Source: Gammaproteobacteria bacterium (GTDB lineage: Bacteria; Pseudomonadota; Gammaproteobacteria; GCA-001735895). Taken from it: a stretch of DNA of 9,065 nucleotides. Made by a program: the position numbers and the translations under genes. Shown one piece after another: positions 5,490-9,065 of the stretch. The stretch spans positions 1-9,065 of the forward strand of contig JAASSH010000046.1 in assembly GCA_021767985.1 (NCBI GenBank), given 5' to 3'. Within the stretch, counting starts at the first letter, position 1; every line of letters starts with the position of its first letter. Under the pieces are notes generated by a model that ran no database searches, was not told the DNA's origin, and saw nothing but the letters and a program-made list of their open reading frames with translations.

Positions 5490-7799
5490 ATGCAAAAGCG
5501 ATTCAGTGCAGCCATATTGATAAAGGGATTTAGCGGACTGGTTGCCCAGATACTCCTGTTAAGGGAGCTGCTGATTGTTTTTTCAGGCAATGAACTTGGC
5601 ATCGGCATCATTCTGGCGAACTGGCTTATCCTCGGGGCTTTTGGATCTTACGTGCTGGGCAGGCGGGCCGAGCGCTCCAGGTACAAGCTCGAAGCGTTTG
5701 CGCTTATAACGATTCTTTTTTCCTTAGCGCTGCTCGCGGCGATTTTCCTGACACGCATGCTGAAAGGCGTCATGGATGTTTCCATTGGCGAGGGCATTGG
5801 ATTTTTCCCGATGTTGTACGCCTCGTTTCTCGTCCTTGCCGCCGTCAGCATACTTGGCGGCGCATTGTTTACTTACAGTTGCCGTATCTATTCCGACTTG
5901 TCCAGCTCGGCTGCATCCTCGGTCGGCAGGGTTTATGTGCTCGAGACCGTGGGCACCATTATCGGCGGCATTGCCTGCACCTATTTGCTGGTTCCTTACT
6001 TCAATAGTTTTCAGGCGGCCGCCGGCATCGCGCTGCTCAACTTTTTAGTCTGCCTCGTTTTACTGGCCCCTGCCTGGCAGGCCGGACCCTTGCAAAAAAC
6101 GGTTGTGGCAGTCTCGAGCCTGCTGGTCTTTTGTTCGGGTTATTTGCTTGTTAGCGGCAAGGTGGACGAGCTGCATCGTCACTCGATCGCAGCGCAATGG
6201 AAGAATCAAAATATCGTTCATTACCAGAACTCCCAGTACGGCAATATCTGCGTGCTGGAAAACGAGGGCCAGTACATTTTCTTTCTGGACGGGATTCCGA
6301 ATCTCATCACGCCGGTTCCGGACATGCCATCCCTCGAAGAGTTCGTTCATCTGCCGCTACTGGCTCATCCCGCACCGGCGAAGCTTCTTATCCTGAGCGG
6401 CGGGGCAGGCGGCATGATCAACGAAGCGCTGAAACACCCGTCGATAGCAGCCATCGACTATGCCGAGCTCGACCCGCTGATGCTGGACCTCTTGAGAAAA
6501 TTCCCCACGCCGCTGACCGAAGCCGAACTGAATGACAGCAGGGTAGCGATAAAGCATATCGATGGCCGGCTGTTCCTGAATACAACCAGCAATCGATACG
6601 ATGTCATTTTCGTCGGGATCCAGGAGCCGTCCAATTTGCAGGCGAACCGTTTCTTTACCCGGGAGTTCTTTTCACTCGTAACAGAAAGGCTCGATGAAGG
6701 CGGCATACTGGTCCTGGGGCTGCCGGGTTCGTTGACTTACCTGAACGACGAATTAAGAAATCTGAACAGCTCGATCTTCAGTACCCTGGACAGTATCTTT
6801 TCCCACATCAGGGTAATTCCCGGCGATGGCAGAAACCTTTTCCTCGCGTCGGATTCGCAGGAAATTACAACGATCGACAAGGTACAGATTATCGAAAGAC
6901 TGGGTCAGCGCAATATTGCAGCCGATGGGATGGTTCCCTGGCATATCGAGAACAAGCTGCACCCCGGGTGGCAGGACTGGTTCTTTCGTTTTATCGAGGA
7001 AGGCAGTCGAAAGATCAATTCGGATTTCACACCGCTGGGCGTGTTTTACAGCATCGCCCATTGGAACGCGGTGTTTGCGCCTTCGCTACGCGGTGTCTTT
7101 AGTCAGATCGAGCGGATCGACTTAAGCGTTGTCGTGCTCGTGTTTGTCGTTTTACTGCTGGTTTATCTCGTTTTCCGGCCCAGAAAGAGGCGCTTCATCC
7201 AGGGCGGCATCTCCTTGTCCATTATCACAACGGGTTTTGCCGGAATGATGTTCGTCCTCATGATCATTTTTGCCTTCCAGTCCATCTACGGTTACGTGTT
7301 TTCGTCGATTGGCATTCTCGTGGCGTCCTTTATGGCGGGGGCGGCTGCCGGGGCAATGCTGATCACGTCGCTGCTGCAACAAATAACAAACTATCGAAAG
7401 TTATTCATAAAAATCGAGCTGGCGATCATCGGCTTTTCGATAGCGTTTCCCCTGGTATTCGTTGCGCTGCCAACCTGGCTCGGCGACGCCGAAAGCCTGT
7501 TTTTGTTCATGACGCTGTTTTTAACCATTTCGTTCATCAGCGGATTTCTGACGGGTTCGCAATTTCCGCTGGCAAATAAACTCTATTTGACGGGGAGCAA
7601 GAGTCTGAGTGGGACGGCCGGTATACTTTATGCCTCTGACCTGCTGGGTGGGTGGTTAGGCGGCATTGTAGGCGCTGTAGTGCTTTTGCCTGTGCTCGGT
7701 CTTACCGGTACCTGCATCACCGTCGGGCTGCTTAAATTGACGAGCTTCACGGTTATAGCCACCCAGCGCGATAAACCTCTAACGGGAGGTGACGTATGA
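5490..7799 (+). CDS. Membrane-embedded spermidine synthase-like protein
   Basis: This is a protein of about 769 residues. An N-terminal bundle of about seven hydrophobic segments (1-222) begins with GFSGLVAQILLLRELL, typical of 'fused MFS/spermidine synthase' proteins. A Rossmann methyltransferase/aminopropyltransferase domain (about 230-440) and a linker follow, with the family signature NSDFTPLGVFY near 515-525. A C-terminal bundle of about six segments ends the protein. Nucleotide-site motifs are LLILSGGAGG (303-308 for SGGAGG) and AIDYAELDP (Glu326). The usual catalytic D-x-x-D-P is G-I-Q-E-P here (Gly376), and the usual Asp of GGGDGG is Ala, so true polyamine synthesis is doubtful. A GTG at 5478 is an alternative start, but the predicted transcript begins there, so the ATG is preferred. 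Neither has a clear Shine-Dalgarno. The gene overlaps the radical SAM gene by four bases, which implies joint function. Confidence 0.85.
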   Translation: MQKRFSAAILIKGFSGLVAQILLLRELLIVFSGNELGIGIILANWLILGAFGSYVLGRRAERSRYKLEAFALITILFSLALLAAIFLTRMLKGVMDVSIGEGIGFFPMLYASFLVLAAVSILGGALFTYSCRIYSDLSSSAASSVGRVYVLETVGTIIGGIACTYLLVPYFNSFQAAAGIALLNFLVCLVLLAPAWQAGPLQKTVVAVSSLLVFCSGYLLVSGKVDELHRHSIAAQWKNQNIVHYQNSQYGNICVLENEGQYIFFLDGIPNLITPVPDMPSLEEFVHLPLLAHPAPAKLLILSGGAGGMINEALKHPSIAAIDYAELDPLMLDLLRKFPTPLTEAELNDSRVAIKHIDGRLFLNTTSNRYDVIFVGIQEPSNLQANRFFTREFFSLVTERLDEGGILVLGLPGSLTYLNDELRNLNSSIFSTLDSIFSHIRVIPGDGRNLFLASDSQEITTIDKVQIIERLGQRNIAADGMVPWHIENKLHPGWQDWFFRFIEEGSRKINSDFTPLGVFYSIAHWNAVFAPSLRGVFSQIERIDLSVVVLVFVVLLLVYLVFRPRKRRFIQGGISLSIITTGFAGMMFVLMIIFAFQSIYGYVFSSIGILVASFMAGAAAGAMLITSLLQQITNYRKLFIKIELAIIGFSIAFPLVFVALPTWLGDAESLFLFMTLFLTISFISGFLTGSQFPLANKLYLTGSKSLSGTAGILYASDLLGGWLGGIVGAVVLLPVLGLTGTCITVGLLKLTSFTVIATQRDKPLTGGDV

Positions 7800-8866
7800 A
7801 AGCATTATGTCCTCAACCGATGACCCGCAGATGTTTTCTGGATAAGACGGCCAAAACCTGTTTATCGCTGGGGCTGTCTCCACTCCTGCTCGATGTCGGC
7901 CAGGCGCAAGCCGCCACCGGGACGGACTCCAAATTCGAACCGGCTTACCTGAAACTTCACGAATCGGGTGAGCTTGGAAAGCGGGCCGACGAGCTCTGGG
8001 CCATGATGAAAAGCTGTCGGCTCTGTCCCAGAAGATGCGGCGTTAACCGGCTCAACGGCATGAGCGGCGTCTGCCAGGCGCCCGGTACGGAACTCGTGAT
8101 TGCATCGTTTCATCCGCATTTTGGCGAGGAACGGCCGCTCGTCGGCAGGGGCGGTTCCGGAACGATCTTTTTATCCAACTGCAATTTACGCTGCAAATTT
8201 TGTCAAAACTACGACATAGCTCTCCTCGGCAGGGGCGATGAAAGCAGCGTCGCTAATTTCGCCAGGATGATGCTGGTACTGCAGACAATCGGTTGTCACA
8301 ATATCAATCTCGTTACGCCGACCCATTATTCCGCACACATCCTGAAAGCCATCGATATCGCCGCGGGACGGGGGCTGCGGCTTCCGATCGTCTACAACAC
8401 CTCCGGCTGGGAACGTCTCGAGATACTCGAGGTTCTCGATGGTATCGTCGATATCTACCTGCCCGATTTCAAGTACTGGGACAGCGAAATGTCGGCTAAA
8501 TATTCCTCCGAAGCAGAGAGTTATCCCGAAATGACGGCCAAAGCCATTCTCGAAATGCACCGTCAGGTCGGTGTGGCGAAACCTGCGCAAAACGGGATCA
8601 TGCAAAGAGGGCTGATGATTCGCCACCTGGTCATGCCAAACGATACCGGTGGCTCGGAAAATGTAATGGAGTGGATCGCCGAAAATTTACCGAAAGATAC
8701 TTATGTCAACATCATGGCGCAGTATACCCCGGTCTATAAGGCATACGATCATCCGGAGATATCGAGACGAATTACCAAAGACGAATACGTGAAGGTGGTA
8801 ACCAGGGCAAAAGACCTGGGGCTGACGAACCTCGATGTTCAGGGATACGGGTGGCTCAAGGGATAA
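7796..8866 (+). CDS. PflX-like radical SAM protein with a probable Tat signal
   Basis: This 356-residue protein has the radical SAM motif CNLRCKFC (Cys129, 133, 136), which binds the 4Fe-4S cluster that cleaves S-adenosylmethionine. An upstream cluster, CRLCPRRC plus Cys93 (Cys74, 77, 81, 93), is typical of the uncharacterised PflX group (COG1313). Other group signatures are GSGTIFLSNC, HNINLVTPTHY, IVDIYLPDFKYW, RGLMIRHLVMP and MAQYTPVYKA. Unusually, the N-terminus resembles a twin-arginine signal: TRRCFLDK (10-17), an uncharged stretch (21-32) and an AQA cleavage site (37-39). Tat would suit export of a folded Fe-S protein. GGGAGGTGA (7784-7792) precedes the ATG, which overlaps the previous stop (ATGA), so translation is probably coupled. 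Met9 is an alternative start that also keeps the RR motif. PflX was named for similarity to pyruvate formate-lyase activases; the substrate here is unknown. Confidence 0.9.
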   Translation: MKALCPQPMTRRCFLDKTAKTCLSLGLSPLLLDVGQAQAATGTDSKFEPAYLKLHESGELGKRADELWAMMKSCRLCPRRCGVNRLNGMSGVCQAPGTELVIASFHPHFGEERPLVGRGGSGTIFLSNCNLRCKFCQNYDIALLGRGDESSVANFARMMLVLQTIGCHNINLVTPTHYSAHILKAIDIAAGRGLRLPIVYNTSGWERLEILEVLDGIVDIYLPDFKYWDSEMSAKYSSEAESYPEMTAKAILEMHRQVGVAKPAQNGIMQRGLMIRHLVMPNDTGGSENVMEWIAENLPKDTYVNIMAQYTPVYKAYDHPEISRRITKDEYVKVVTRAKDLGLTNLDVQGYGWLKG

Positions 8867-8936
8867 GAAATTCAAGGCGTGACTGAGGCTGGTTTGGGGT
8901 CGCGGCGTCCTGGCGTTAGATTATCCCCGGTTACTC

Positions 8937-9065
8937 TCACTCGCCGCGGGCCAGGGCCTCGAGCATTTTTACCAGTCCGTCGACGACGTAAACCATTCGG
9001 TCGTAGTCGACCTTGTCCGGGGTATCTTGCGAGGAGTGGTAGTGGGGATAGCGATAGGGTGCGGT
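8937..9065 (-). CDS. M28-family zinc peptidase (partial, C-terminal end)
   Basis: Reading leftwards from the window edge there are 42 codons and then TGA at 8937-8939. The peptide includes APYRYPHYHSSQDTPDKVDY followed by DRMVYVVDGLVKMLEAL. The P-x-YH-(S/T)-x-x-DT-x-D-K-(V/L)-x-Y pattern is the C-terminal signature of M28 aminopeptidase-like proteins, whose His in this motif is a zinc ligand. The start and the rest of the catalytic domain lie outside the window. The gene is convergent with the radical SAM gene, with 70 bases between their stops. I see no clear terminator hairpin in that gap. Confidence 0.8.
   Translation of the reverse strand, partial: TAPYRYPHYHSSQDTPDKVDYDRMVYVVDGLVKMLEALARGE

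Noticed and set aside
5312..5611. 99-codon minus-strand open frame across the operon promoter
   Set aside because: It covers the FNR box, repeat copy D and the start of the membrane-protein gene on the opposite strand. Its IKVTVNLF stretch comes from the repeat, not from a protein family.
8186..8626. 146-codon minus-strand open frame in the radical SAM gene
   Set aside because: It is antisense to the conserved core of the radical SAM protein, with no supporting start signal or domain.
8867..8936. Rho-independent terminator between the radical SAM and peptidase genes
   Set aside because: GGGG and CCCC tracts are present, but the stem does not extend beyond four bases and no T-tract follows on either strand.

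Overview
The window looks like chromosomal DNA of a Gram-negative proteobacterium, most likely a gammaproteobacterium. The clues are a periplasmic LolA-like protein paired with an RND/MMPL exporter, a REP-associated tyrosine transposase with its repeats, a YafJ-type amidotransferase and a perfect FNR-type box. No rRNA, tRNA, CRISPR array or phage gene was seen. The species is not identifiable by reading alone.

Left third (1-3522), minus strand: a compact regulated cassette reading right to left. It contains a TetR-family repressor, a 786-residue MMPL/RND exporter, and the N-terminal 136 residues of a secreted LolA-like outer-membrane lipoprotein-sorting protein that runs off the left edge. 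Two copies of the same operator core (AACCG-NN-CGGTT) lie just upstream of the repressor and of the exporter. The simplest model is autorepression plus control of a lipid- or lipoprotein-related export system.

Middle (3568-5402): a RAYT (HUH single-strand transposase-like) gene is bracketed by inverted copies of a 25-bp repeat. A convergent class II glutamine amidotransferase (YafJ-like) gene follows. Beyond it are two more direct copies of the 25-bp repeat, 73 bp apart, and a possible degenerate inverted copy.

Right third (5428-8866), plus strand: the most interesting part. A perfect FNR/DNR-type palindrome with a well-placed -10 element precedes two overlapping genes (ATGA junction). The first encodes a large membrane protein carrying a spermidine-synthase-like domain between two transmembrane bundles, with altered catalytic positions. 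The second encodes a PflX-like radical SAM iron-sulfur protein that carries what looks like a twin-arginine export signal. Together they look like an oxygen-controlled two-gene system of unknown function. Translational coupling, the shared link to S-adenosylmethionine chemistry and the anaerobic promoter suggest that the two products act together at the membrane.

Right edge (8937-9065), minus strand: the last 42 residues of an M28-type zinc peptidase, convergent with the radical SAM gene.
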